From assembly GCA_030549495.1 (NCBI GenBank), contig JAUIRK010000567.1, forward strand, positions 412,501 through 476,500: a stretch of DNA of 64,000 nucleotides, written 5' to 3'. The notes under the pieces were generated by a model, which saw only the letters and a list, made by a program, of their open reading frames with translations, ran no database searches and was not told the DNA's origin. The stretch comes from Nectonema munidae (taxonomy: Eukaryota; Nematomorpha; Nectonematoida; Nectonematidae). A program made the translations under genes and the position numbers. The first letter of the stretch is position 1. Every line of letters begins with the position of its first letter. Positions 13,001 through 25,146 of the stretch are shown in pieces.

Positions 13001-13942
13001 CTGTTTTTCTTCCTATATTTGAAAACTTTTTCACACGATCTGATTTCTGACTTTATTACTAATTTTCAAATATGAAAGTAAAAAAAATGGTTGCAAAGAA
13101 TCCAAAAAAATTACTGAATATTTGAGCAAAATATTTTATACAAATCTCACAAGGATACGTATTTTATTGCGACAAAACTGTCGTGTTCTTCAATCCGTTT
13201 TATGTAAGTACTTTTTTTCAAACTTAAATTTAGACCTATTCAATTTTTTTCTAATTTTTAATGTTTTTTATGTTTGGAGCAAACAAATGTTTCTTTCATT
13301 TCAATAATTTATTTCTATTGTGTAGATTTATTCTAAGAAAATTTATCATTGTTTGATTCCGTGATTTACAATCGGCTTTGGAACTGAGAATTTGAAGATA
13401 TCTCGTGTAGCTCTTAGTCATAAGTGGAAGCATATTCATTGAGTCAGCAGTACCATATGTTTAATGTTCTTTTTATATGTTGGTTGACTGGCACTTTATC
13501 CCTACTCATCACTGCTGATGTGAAAGTGTAGAAAAACTTCCACAGCCTAACTCGTTGAGCAATTTTGAAGAGAAAAGTGTTCACTCAATTTCAAATAAAA
13601 GCCATTTTTGTGCTGACTGATTGCTCTCTTATTGAAATAGCGTCATCTGAGCGACAACAACAGCAGCCAGTGAAAATAGCCAGTTTTGTTCAGGTCATTA
13701 TTCATTATATTTAATGAATACTAAACACTAAAATGTGTTAATAAGATAAATGTCTCTTTGTTGAAGTCGATAAAGTTTAACTTTCGCTTGTGACGTAGCT
13801 TTTTTGCGATTCCAACCACAAGACAATCGTTTAACTCCAAATATAGAATTGATGCCAATATATATATAATGATTTAGGAGTATTTAATAAATTTGATAAA
13901 TGTTATCACACAAGTCAAACTGATAGAAGGCCGATTTTTTTC
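10071..13942. other. AT-rich stretch, no recognised gene
   Basis: Overlapping open frames lie on both strands at 10538-10933, and another at 10907-11176 (plus). None has similarity I recognise. The plus frame ending at 11176 stops within a good splice donor match (TTAGGTAAGTG at about 11170), so a host exon cannot be excluded. TA microsatellites lie at about 10290, 11190 and 11825. Otherwise nothing is seen. Confidence 0.4.
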
Positions 13943-14071
13943 GAGGGGGTCAGTAACGTTGATTAGATATTGGGGGTTCGATCCCGCATCCAGCCTTTCT
14001 TCATTTTTCGATACAAGCGGTGCAATTGTGCCTTCTCGATGAAAACACCCCACGACACATTTGCTTACCTT
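13943..14071 (+). mobile_element. tRNA-derived SINE copy 2
   Basis: A degraded head (GGGGGTCAGTAACGTTGATT) is followed directly by a strong B box, GGGTTCGATCCCGCATC. The conserved body GTGCAATTGTGCCTTCTCG and AAACACCCC follow, and a weak tail. Part of the region between the A and B boxes is missing compared with the 47.9-kb copy. Confidence 0.8.
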
Positions 14072-14871
14072 CCAACCGTTTTGTGTTGAATGCTCATATT
14101 TACTCATTTCACCTCAAAGTGAAACTTTTCTTTCATCACAGGAAGAAGTTGGATGTTTTGTAGTCATAAACAATGCTTTCGATTTTTTTTTCAGTACTAT
14201 ATCTAAAAGTTGTTATTTTTCTAATGACTTAATTATAACATTATTTTTTAAATTCATCGTTTTTTTTATCTATTACAAACCTATAAGATTAATTTTAAAT
14301 GCAAGTTATAAACATTAGACATTTTGAAATAACTTGTATCTTTTTGTTATAATCATAATAAAATATTTTTGACTTAAGTTCACTTTTTATTCGTTTTACT
14401 TTCTGTAAATGACAGATGTCACATCATACCTCAAAGGACTCATCAGGCAGATAGATGATCCAAAAAATATAAAAAAATCCATAGAAAGACGATTTCTTAA
14501 TTTTCATAAAAATGACCTTTCTTTTTAATCAGTTATAGAAAGGTATCATTGGAGCATGGGTGTATATAATGAATTTTTTAATAAAAATGACAAACCCAAC
14601 AAACTAAATAAAAATGAGATATTTTTAAGTTGGTAATGTGAGTATTTGAGTTTAAAAAGAAAGCTAATTTATCATGAAAGTTGGAAAAGTGTAAGACACA
14701 CGATTAGGAAAGGAATCACATTAAAATGAATGCCAATCAATATAAAGAAGAAACAGATTTAATAAAATTATTTTCATTAAAAACTCTTTTATCAAGATAT
14801 CTATGATTACTTAGCTCAACTTTGAAAAAGACTAAAATCGGCATATGATCAGATATTGGAGTATCAAAGTT
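14072..14871. other. AT-rich stretch, nothing recognised
   Basis: No gene, terminal repeat or SINE signature found. The small open frames here are compositionally ordinary. Confidence 0.4.
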
Positions 14872-15056
14872 AAGAAGAAGAAGAAGAAGAATAACAACTT
14901 TATTTACAGTAGTCAAAAGAATAATTAAAGTATAGTGAAAATTGGGGAATACCAACGGGTTTTTTAAGGGCCTTTAATCCACCCTACAAATCTATGTATT
15001 TATCTTGACTTTTTTTATTCCTTCTGATATTGTAAATAAAATTCTTCTTCTTCTTC
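14872..15056. repeat. Two diverging LINE-like tails with (GAA/TTC)n
   Basis: At 14872-14911 the minus strand reads TACTGTAAATAAAGTTGTTA followed by TTC repeats. At 15026-15056 the plus strand reads CTGATATTGTAAATAAAATT and then TTC repeats. The two tails point away from each other with about 115 bp between. They resemble 3' ends of LINEs or LINE-mobilised elements in opposite orientations. No coding part is attached. Confidence 0.55.
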
Positions 15057-15062
15057 AAAGAA

Positions 15063-18000
15063 TTCATACCCGACACTTAATATCAATGCATTTTCGCTAT
15101 TATTGCTTCACTTAACTGTCTCCCGCTCCCCTTCGGTTCTCGGCTTTGTACCCTTCCCTGCTGAGTTGACAGCCTAGCGCCCGCGCTACATATGATACTA
15201 TATTATTTTATATATTGCAAAAGATATTTGATAGCAGGCAACATTTTTTTCGATACTCAAAGTTTTACATGAACTAAAAAATGAAACTTGATGCACTCAC
15301 GGAAAATGTTTTATAATCTTGACCCATATAGCGATGACCTCATGGAATTTTCCAACATTCTCTCGCATACCAGTTCTATAGTACATATTTATGTGTGTGT
15401 TCTTATGCATATATACTATGTATTTGCATACACAGACGTAGGCCATGGAGTAGTACAATTTAGTTCTGAGTTCCTTCTGCACAGGTATGTAAAATGGTTT
15501 AAGCATATGACATCACTCAGCTCACATCACTTAAAACGCATTTCTCCATCTGTCGTTGTAACTCATAAAGCACCCTACTTACTCGATTTAACAACGCTCA
15601 TCACCATTTTTCACATCTATTTCGTTGTCCCTATACCTTTTTGATAGTTATATAAGTTAAGCGTATCATGCCGTGTTTCCATCAAAAGGAACATCCAGCT
15701 CTATAAGCATAATCGTTTAGGTATTTAGGAGCTACGATTTTCACCCCTCCCCCTCTCCCCTCCTGCCCTCGAACTTATTTTACTCTTAGCCAGAACTCCT
15801 TTGAAATCCATACACTTTATGTATTTTATTTTATCTTAGATGACAAATTGTATTCCAAAAGTGTGATATTCAATGAATTAAGAAATCAATTAGTTTGAAC
15901 ATTATTATTTTAGTTCATATCTTTGATATCTTCACAAGAATGCATTTATTTAGAGGGAATCTTCTTCAATTGATGTATTTATGGTGATCGTTTTTCATCC
16001 GATCCTAAAAAAATTTTCAGTGCTATATCTAAAATCCGGTATTTTAATAAACCCTTTAACTATTAAAATTTATTTTAAAAACTCATAATTTTTTGATCTA
16101 TTGCAATCAGAATTTTAATTTTAAATACGAGGTATACATATTACACACTTTGAAATAACTTGAAATTCTTTGTTTTAATAATAATATAACATTTTTTGAT
16201 CCAAACGAGAAAAATAAAGCAAAAACACAGGTAGGAGCAATTTAGTTCAAAAGTTTAGAGGTCTTGAAAATTCCTTAACAAATGAAAGGTGAGCAAATTT
16301 CAACGCGATGAAGTATCTTTTTTTCAGAAGGAAAAGACAGATTTCATAAAAAAATTTGGAGTTAAATTTAATAATTATTGAATTTAAATTTGCTATCAAA
16401 ATTTCTACGTTAAAGTTCCGCCAAAATAATTGAATTTTTAAAACGTTACTTTTGATTAATTTATTACGAGTGGCTCACTCCAAATGTTTAAAATTTAGCT
16501 TTCAATAAAAGTCAAATTGGCCAAATGAGACGTCAAGCGGATTTTAGGCTCAATAAATATAATATTTGCAATGCATCTTTAATTTGTATTTTAGCCATCT
16601 TTGTTATAAATAATTTTTACTTTTTTTTTCAAAAAAAAAATTCAATGTATAAAAATACTTTTTCACTTTTATTAGATGCGAGAATCCGTAACCTTTAGAA
16701 TCTTGCTTTCATCAATGATCAATGATATTTTAGCTGGAATACAAAATTTTATAAATAAGCAATGCAATATCTTCTTTCTCAAAGAAAAAATTTACCTGAA
16801 ACTTTAACTTTTAAATAAATACCTTTCCTATAAACTAAATTTAGTAGGCGATTCTGAGGTTGGGATGGTATACGTAGGGGAAGGGTGGAGGGTAAGACGA
16901 TTAACCCGCTCCCACGACTCTTCCTTCTCCTCCCTATTTTAGAAGATTCCTTCAAATTTAACTTGATTTTCTGGAAGCAGTGTTCGTACTTCATATCCTT
17001 TTCATGATACAAGTTGGTATTCTTGGTGTAATACGAGAAACACTCTTGTAGATATTAGGACTAGGCAAACAGTGGTAATTAACCTAATTAACAGGGATAA
17101 ATTAAGAAGAAGAAGAAGAAGAAGAAGATGATTTATTAATTATATTTGTCATTTAAATTAATAATACACTAAAATAAATAGTATGTGAAAAAAAATAAAA
17201 ACTAAGATTTAACAGTGGTAATAAGGCAAATTAACCTAATTTGTGTAAAAATTAAATTTTTGGGAATTATAATATACTTTATATGGGTATTGCAAAACTT
17301 GAAATAAAAAGATGTAAAAAATCTTTTGTTTCATTATGAGAGAATGTATATCGTTGTATCTCTTCAATTTAGAGTTCGTCCTTTTGAATTCAAAGAGTCT
17401 AAATTTTTCTTTCGATTAAAACGTTGCTGAGAATTATTAAATTTTTGGGCATTAATTTAAAAGGCTTTATTATCTAAGCATTTTCACTTGCCTGTCTGAT
17501 TCAGAATAAAAAAGTAAATGTTCATTTTTGAATAAATGATATACATTAGCACGGGGCTAGTTTTTTCTAGATTCGGTCCAGATGATATTTGACAGGATAT
17601 CAATGAAAAATATATTCTTAGCAAATGGGAATACAATAATTGAATAATTGACAAGAGATATTATGCTTTATTCAAATAATGTTCTTAAAGTGCACCCATT
17701 GATTTGTTCTTAATTTAAAATTGTATTCGTTTCACCATTTCATATTTTTGCAAATCTGTTTAATGATTTTCTGCTTTTAAAATTTTTTACCAGTTGAGCA
17801 GTCTCATACGCTATATAAAATGTCTATAAAGAATCCAAAAGTTTTAATATAAAGTATTGGCTCGCTTTCTGTTATCAATGATTCAAAAGCAATACGTTTA
17901 TATTCAAAACTAAAAAATTTATCACAATAGTTCTAGAAATTTTCACGATAACGAATATTTTATAGGAGAATTTAATTTAGTACTGATGATTGAAGACTTT

Positions 18001-18522
18001 GTTAATTTAGAAAATAATTTTACCTACAAAAGTTGTATTTAATAACTGGATCTTAAAAATAAGATTATTTATCAAAATTAATTCCATAACGACATATGGT
18101 ATCTTATAACATACTTCATATGCTACTCTACTAAGAATAGCCTAACTTCTATGCAATTTTAAGTATTATTGCCAAAGATCTTCCATCTATATAAAGTTGT
18201 CTGTGTTCCAATAGTGTAAACAAACTACTTATGTACATTTAAAAAGATTATAATTAGTTATCTATTTCACTAGATACATTTTGTTTGAAATTTGAATAAT
18301 TTTCCACTTTTAATTGCCTTGTTTTTTGGAATATTGATTTTTTTAATTATAAAACTTTTCAATATATGATATATTCCATTTTCACTTTAATCTCGTTTTT
18401 ACATTTAAAATTCCTCCCTTTTTCACATTAAACTCCTCTCTTTCATTTTAGATTTCTTCTTTGCGACATCTGTTTTAAAGTATTTAGTACTCAATATTTC
18501 ATTTAACACTTTTGCAACTAGG
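15063..18522. other. AT-rich stretch, with a small GC-richer patch at 15118-15185
   Basis: No gene recognised. The patch at 15118-15185 (CTCCCGCTCCCC to GCGCCCGCGC) differs in composition from its surroundings and may be part of an unrecognised SINE or old element. A GAA run at 17105-17128 resembles other LINE tails on minus. Otherwise nothing is seen. Confidence 0.4.
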
Positions 18523-18530
18523 GTGACAAC

Positions 18531-18814
18531 CAGTGGCGGATCCAGAAATTTCTTATAGGTGGGGGGAGGGGGGGGGGGGGGGGGGGGGAAATCTATTACA
18601 ATTTTTTGCAATTTTGCTAAAAGTCTTTAGAGAATACGACAGCTGTATTATGTCTTTTAGAATCACTAATTACCTATGTTTTCATATTTTTAACATTATT
18701 TTGTCATGAATAAATTGCAAAAATTTATTTTCTATACATGTAAGGGTAATTTTCGAAGCCATTTTTCATAGGGGGGCCTAGGCCCATGAGGCCCGTCCCT
18801 TGAATCCGCCACTG
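18531..18814. mobile_element. hAT-type MITE with perfect 8-bp target duplication
   Basis: The left end CAGTGGCGGATCCAG matches the reverse complement of the right end, CAGTGGCGGATTCAAGG. Both are flanked by GTGACAAC (18523-18530 and 18815-18822), an 8-bp target site duplication as made by hAT transposases. The element is 284 bp and has no coding capacity. It contains a run of 21 G (about 18568-18588), and GGGGGGCCTAGGCCC near the right end. The intact duplication implies a fairly recent insertion. Confidence 0.95.
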
Positions 18815-19384
18815 GTGACAACAATGATCCAAGAAATAAATATCTGCTTTGAATTTATTATTAAATTTTATCATATATTTCTTCTCAAATCCCATTTATT
18901 CTTCCTTAATCAAATCCTTAATTTCATATTTTATGAAGGCAGAAGTTTGCGTTTTCAGCGAAAGTATAAAATTTTAAATACGCAATCAAAAAAAAGTAAA
19001 AAAACTTAATTGATATTTCAAACAAAAGAGAGAGGTGTTAAATTTTTAATTTGAAATAAATAAATACATCTTTAATTTGATTTTTGAAACTTTTTATGAA
19101 CTTTTCCGCGGATTTTGAGCGATTACGTGAGATTTTAAGAGGAAAATATGATCATTTTTATGAAAAAAATTTTAATAAATTGAATGAAAATTTTAAAATG
19201 TACTAAGAAATTTTTGCGGATTTATTCGGTATCTAAAATCCCCTCACTAAAATTTTTTACTGTTATAATCTATATTACAGCATGACTATATGTTGTATGA
19301 TAAAGATGGTATATTTATTTATAGAGGGAAAAAATAAACGAATTCTTTTAAAACTAACAAAGTAACAAACACAGTGATTAAGCA

Positions 19385-19535
19385 TCTAACTTACTGACAA
19401 ACTAATTAACCGACCAATTAATTAAATGACTGACCTACTAAGTAACCATAGGCTTAATTAACTCACTAATTAACTAATTGAATTAATTAACCTTCAATTA
19501 AGAGTTTCAATTAACTAATTAGTTTGTTAGATAGC
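19385..19535. repeat. Degenerate TAATTAAC-type tandem array
   Basis: About 150 bp of repeated words such as ACTAATTAAC, AATTAATTAA and CTAATTAACT. The TAATTA core occurs many times. This is the consensus core of homeodomain binding sites but also a simple low-complexity array. Confidence 0.7.
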
Positions 19536-20635
19536 AAGTTTGTTGGTTAAAGCCGATAGATAGTTATTCCTTTAGTTTTTTTTATAAAGTTCAGCAGAGA
19601 ATATTTAATAAAAGCAGTGGTTTGGGAGAGGAGAGATAACCTATAAGTTCTATTTTCTAGAGGTTACCCTGGATTTCCGTAAAAAGTCACACCGGACCCT
19701 TACTACTTTATACTTTTTAGTACAAATTTTGAATATTGTTTGAAATTAATTCATTCAAACACCATTGAATATAGTACTAAGAGTAGAAGCTTCTTCCAAC
19801 AGCATCGTAGTTCATCGTTCAATACTTTTTTTGGCGAGCACACAAATAGCTGTGTAGAAGCATCATAGCAATGCTGAAGCTCATTATGAGGAGAAGATTG
19901 ATTTTCGAAATAATCTTTGCAAATATGACGACTCCCTGCGTGTCTCCTTCTTCTCTGAAATGACATGTTTGCTTCTTCTCTGAAACTATTTCCATCGCAT
20001 AACACTCCGAGGGAAGGAGTACTATGCGCAAACTTCATTCTTGTCAAGTGTATATATAGACGATTGAACACCACACACATACAAACGCGTAGGCCTGTGT
20101 ATTTTCGTTCTTCAAGCACAGAACTTGTCTTTGAGAGTGAGTGCATGCAAAAGACTTTCTAAGCGAAATATCTCTTAATACTCCCCAAAGACTTTTCTGA
20201 CCAAACAAATTTTATGACTTTTGATAAAAATTTTATTTGCCTTTCCCACATCCATTCATTCTCATACTAAATCAGCTTTAGTAGACGAATATCTAATATA
20301 TATATTATATATATGCTGGATTGTATGTACATGAATATTTGATCAATACGTATAGAACAAGTGAGACTGCCTCTCTGGGTGTGTCTTTGTCTGTTTCTAC
20401 GTTCAAGTTGCGCAGTAATCAAATCCAGTCTTTTTCCTGCACACACACACACATATTTACGATATTGCGATATTGGGATGAAATGTATGCGTTTGTTTAA
20501 AGACAATGAAGAAAATGGAGTTGGTGTTAATTTTATTAAAATAAAAGTAGTATAATTTCATTATCATTTTTATATGTTTAGAGTCTATGTATATATATTT
20601 TAAGTACTAGCTTCCATGTTGCTAAAATATAAGAT

Positions 20636-20656
20636 ATGTGTGTGTGTGTGTGTGTG
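20636..20656. repeat. (TG)n microsatellite
   Basis: About ten uninterrupted TG units. Confidence 0.9.
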
Positions 20657-21334
20657 AGAGATGGTTTGTAATTAATACATTTTTGAAGTAGTGTGGTCGT
20701 TAATGTATTGTGATGATGATTGCAATTAATAAAGGCGTCAACTCAGATTCACAAAAGTTGCCGATAAAATGAAAATAAAAAGTTTTTTTCAGCTGCTGTG
20801 AATGATGACATTTCCTATAATAAAATAGGTGTGAAGCGATGTTTACAAACCTTTTGTGATGTAAATTCAAAGTGTCTATAGCTTTTGTTCGAAGAGTTTT
20901 TGTGAAACTTAAAACACAACCATTTTTATCCGAGAGCGTTAAATGGACTTTTAAAAAGATCAATAATTCCACCTGAAAATTCGTCACCAAAAATTCCTAT
21001 CTTAATACTCGCCAAACATTTTTATTGACAAATAACATTTTACTTACTTAATTGTAAAACCATTGTGGACCCACAACAAGGCTATTAACGACTAATTCCA
21101 AATGAATTTAGATTCTTATGAAAAAAATAAGTTTATCTGGTTGTAGATTTAGCAGTGTTCCAGTCTTGGATCCAAAAATTTATTGGAATCGGGGCCTTTC
21201 TATAAATACATTGGAAAAGAGCAATATTTTATTCATGATTTAAAAATGGCAACTTGCCTAGCGAAGCTGTTAGACATCTGATTGTCGTTACTTTGAAATT
21301 AGCCTTTTCTCATAATTATATGAATATAATACCT

Positions 21335-21412
21335 TTCGTTCTTTTTGTCCTTTTTCAGTTCTAAATTTCCTTTTTTTTAAAATTTTTTTGTCTCTTTTCA
21401 ATTCTAAAGCAT
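21335..21412 (+). repeat. Short relic of the TTTTGTCCTTTTTCARTTCTA minisatellite family
   Basis: Two or three degenerate units containing TTTTTGTCCTTTTTCAGTTC and TTTTCAATTCTAAAG match the family described at 39905-40750 and 41435-41645. Confidence 0.45.
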
Positions 21413-21825
21413 CTTCTTTCTTAAATGCTAAATTATTTTAATCTATCTCTCTTCTGGAAGTTTTCTTTTTTGATTTGTGAAAGGCGATGCATCTCCTAGC
21501 AATCGCCTAACTCAATCCCATCATTACTGGAATTGAAGTTATTTAAAAGAAGGGATTTTGAGGCTTTTCTTCAAACACATGAATTCACATTTTACAAAAA
21601 ATTTACCTAAAAAATAGAAATCACATCTTTCTTTGCATAATTTTTTAGTTGACTTCTTTTTGGATTACCTTTAAAATGTTATTACAAAATCTACTTTGGC
21701 GAAATGTTCCCAGATATATAATGCAGTAAGCTTGACTAGAAACATGGCTTCGAATGAACAACGTCTTGAGTTACCCAACTTTCGTTGTTCAAACCTCAAC
21801 ACAAGTGGTGTACTTATGCTTTCAA

Positions 21826-21862
21826 AATAAAACACCCCATGGTACCCTTATCCACCCCCTCT
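21826..21862 (+). mobile_element. SINE 3' fragment
   Basis: AAACACCCCATGGTACCCTT followed by ATCCACCCCC matches the 3' part of the SINE at 24233-25146. Only the tail survives. Confidence 0.5.
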
Positions 21863-24232
21863 CTTCCTCAGAGAAAACTAAGCTTGATAAGAAGAAAACA
21901 AAGTACCGATGGGTATTACAATTTATTATAGGTTTACACTCACAAATTCACGTTTAACGGTTCCCTCGATTAACGCCACGAACAGGCTGTGAAGAGGAGC
22001 AAGGTAGAAAGACAGACAAAAATTTTCGTGTTGAACTTTATTTCTGGATAGACAGCTTCAACGTTTTCTTTTATCGTAATATTCAAAAATTTTAATCGAT
22101 TTATCATGGAACTCAAGAATTGGAAGTTCTTGAGTCTTGAAAATCCGGTGTCCTTCTCTCGAAAAATTGATCACTCACTCCCAAATAAAGACTTTGTCCC
22201 ATTCTTTCAAGAAATGCACAAACCAAAGGCGATCTCAAATATTCAGTTGGGTTAGATGAAATTTTGCAATCTCAGGCGATGCCTTCAAGCTTAGTTTTTT
22301 TTTGAAAAAAGAAATCGAATAACTTCAGGATTCCAAGTTAAACATTGTTGGATTTCTAGGCTAAGTTGACTCCATCTTTTCCTTCGACAGCTTGATCCTT
22401 CAATGATCATCCCTTTTGACTCCTGAGATAAAACTTCCGCTCCCCCACTTATCTTCATAATTGTTTAGAAGCTTGTTCGACGCAAGGGAGAAAACAACCC
22501 AAGAAGAAGAGATAACGGTGGTATTAACTTTCGTAGAGCTCGAATGCGTTCCAAAAAACTCTTCTTTTCACTCTCGTTTAATGCAGCAGCACACATGTTG
22601 ATACCGGCAAAGAAGATAAATTATATGTACATTCAGATTATATGAGCATCACACTTTTAGCTATTACAGTATTTGCCCGATAAAGGCGGGCTATCATTGT
22701 TCGGCACGCTTTATATGAATAGAGTTTTATTAAGGTGAATGATGGATGACTTTAATTTAGATGACGAAATTTTATCCAAAAATGCGCAAAACGTTGGATA
22801 TTGTATCATTAATTTATATAGATTAGGAAATTGAAGATAAAAATTATTTTTATATAAACCGCGAAAATGTTAGCATTCTTTTGAAGTTCTCTTAATAGCG
22901 TAGAATTTAGGAAGTGGATTTCCTGAATGCCATTGCTAGATGTAAGTAAGCCCTGCTGTATATAAAGACACTAAAACGTGTAATCCCTGGACTATATTAG
23001 AAAGATAGCACTATAATGGTGGAACGGCAAAGGCCATTGAAGAGATAAAGAGAAGTAAGGTTGTCGGTTTCTGCAAGGTGTTGTATCTCTATTTACCATC
23101 GCATACACACAAACACAAGTGAAAACGTGTGGACAGGAGTTCAGCAAGCCCACCGCCTCCGATAGCGTTGGGTCTTTGGAGATAGGGTGTGTGTGTTTTG
23201 TGAGGCATGGACAGAGTCTTGTCGCTCTCAAAGAATGGCGCCTGAAGTTTGTAAACATCAGAGACGGGAGATAGCATCAAAAGTTTCCAGCTTTCGGCGA
23301 AGAGGCTCTCCACAAAGAGAAGTCACATTCTTACCTGCACTCTTCACCGACTAAATTCCTTTGCTGGATGCAGGGCTGCTCGCGTATGCTGCGCTGTCTC
23401 ATCCCCAAACACCTCCTCTACCTCAGGATCACTGGCAGAGTCTCACACACACGCGCTTACAAGGTGCAGTTTGCAAGATTCGTGCCTATCCACATCCATG
23501 TGTACATACACATACACACCACACATTCCACGTATGAATCGCGTATACGTGTGTTTGATCCATTATTAATGAAGTTTAAGCTAGGTAGGTAGAGAAGGTA
23601 TTACACAGACACACACACACTCATTCACTAGACACATTATGATAATAAACCATCTATATCCATTTCCTTTAGAAACACTTTCACAGATCGTGATCATCAT
23701 CATTATTATTGAAAAGCGTTCTGATCTTTTACTATAAGTATACACGCAGCATACACACAGATATAGCAAGATTTTCCTATACAAATTCCATGCGAATGCT
23801 CTGTGATAAATTTTTTATTTTAGCAAATCCTTCATTTAAATAATTTAGTGAGAGAAGAAATTAAATTAGATTTTATCAAATCCAAAGTATTGAATTTTGA
23901 AAAATGGTTTATCCAAAATCGCGCCTTATTTAATAATAATAATAATAATATAAATCACAATTTGACGTGATATGCGCGAGGTAGGGACAGAAAATTTTGG
24001 AGTCTAAGCGAGTAACCATGCCCTTTGAGGGTGCGGTGCCCTTCACCATGAATCAGTAAAAGCAGGGTGGGTTTTTATGAAAAACTGGCTGTCTAGACTC
24101 TAGAGATTAATCAAGACATGATTTTACATGCTGAGGTAAATAAGGGTATTAAAATCTTAAATATGCGTCTCCTCTTGAAAGATGGTTGTAGATCTTTAAA
24201 AAAATGTTGTACCATTTTAAGCACCCCCTGCT

Positions 24233-25146
24233 GTAGGCGTGAATAACGTTGGTTTTGCGATAACTAAAGATCTTGGGTTCGATCCCGCACAGGGCCGGTT
24301 TCAAACCGATTTGACCGATGGTATCAAATTGGGCCCTGCGCCTGTGTGCCTTTGTCTATATTATATGACGTACAAAATACTACTAAAAACGTAAAATGAA
24401 AAGTGAGATAATCTTTCTCATAATATTAATTCATTATGCATGATGATTTTTGTAAATTATCGTTATGTCACCTCCTTTAGCAATGGCGCATTTTTTCACT
24501 TTTCAAAGCGATGTGGAATGGCGTATTTTTTTCTTACTTTTTTAAACATTTAAGTTTTCTACAGCTACGAATTTCAAAAAAGAAATTTTATCTCTAAAAT
24601 TTTGAAAAATCTTTTTTTAAAATCACATGAAAAAATTAATATTTACAGACAGCCAAACAAAATTTATAAATTTAGGTTCTAATATTTATTTTTTTATTAC
24701 TTGAAGTCTAGGTTTTTGAAAAAGGTTTTTAAAAATTAATAAACTACATTTTTAGAATTATATCTCAAAAAATATTTGAAAATATTTTGAAAGATTTTGC
24801 AAATAAAAAAGCTAGAAGAATCTTTTTCTAAAGAGTATATGTAATTGCCTAGTTTGTCTCTCTTGATGTTAAAAGTAAAGCAATAAAAGTATCCATAGTG
24901 CCTTTAATTTTTTTTATACCAAGCATTAAATGTCTTTTTTTTGGTTTTTATGTGTTTTTTATATTAAATATAAACACCGATAAATTTTACTATGTAAAGT
25001 CGGGGCCCCTCTATCATATTTCTAATTGGGCCCCGCAATTTCTAGCACCGGCTTTGATCCCGCATCAAGCCTACTTTCCTCATGGTTCGATAAAAGTTGC
25101 ACAATTGTGCCTTCTCGATGAAAACACCCCACTGTACCTTTACCTT
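24233..25146 (+). mobile_element. tRNA-derived SINE copy 3, split by a hAT insertion
   Basis: The 5' part (24233-24299) carries GGCGTGAATAACG and the B box GGGTTCGATCCCGCA. It is cut at the B box by a 757-bp hAT element. The SINE resumes at 25057 with ATCCCGCATCAAGCC, then GCACAATTGTGCCTTCTCG, AAAACACCCC and a CCTTTACCTTTATC tail. The split gives a relative age: the SINE is older than the hAT insertion. Confidence 0.9.
24300..25056. mobile_element. Non-autonomous hAT element inside the SINE
   Basis: The left end CAGGGCCGGT and right end ACCGGCTTTG (reverse complement CAAAGCCGGT) are imperfect hAT-type termini. The element is flanked by ATCCCGCA at 24292-24299 and 25057-25064, an exact 8-bp target duplication. 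Subterminal GGGCCC words occur at both ends (about 24337-24342 and 25014-25033). The interior is AT-rich, and no transposase sequence was recognised. Its 757 bp is too short for an autonomous hAT. Confidence 0.93.

Larger units (their letters stand above)
18823..24232. other. Gene-free stretch with a few simple repeats
   Basis: No gene recognised. It includes the TAATTA-rich array (19385-19535), a TG microsatellite (20636-20656), a minisatellite relic (21335-21412) and a SINE fragment (21826-21862). A 49-codon open frame starting MELKNWKFLSLENP (22106-22255, plus) looks protein-like but is not recognised. From about 22.9 to 23.8 kb the sequence is less AT-rich, with CA repeats. Short minus frames there have a CAGGTAAGA donor-like site near 23325-23333. 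No exon could be assigned. Confidence 0.4.

Noticed and set aside
18423-18611. 62-codon frame with a proline run
   Set aside because: The proline run is the complement of the 21-G tract inside the hAT MITE.
22106-22255. 49-codon frame MELKNWKFLSLENP as a host gene
   Set aside because: It looks protein-like but has no recognisable domain, no supporting splice signals and no neighbour that would give it context.
23089-23330. Possible nuclear receptor ligand-domain exon (minus frame with ESLFAESWKLLML)
   Set aside because: Only a short stretch resembles the family, it lacks a clear acceptor site, the downstream residues do not follow the pattern, and no DNA-binding domain is in the window.
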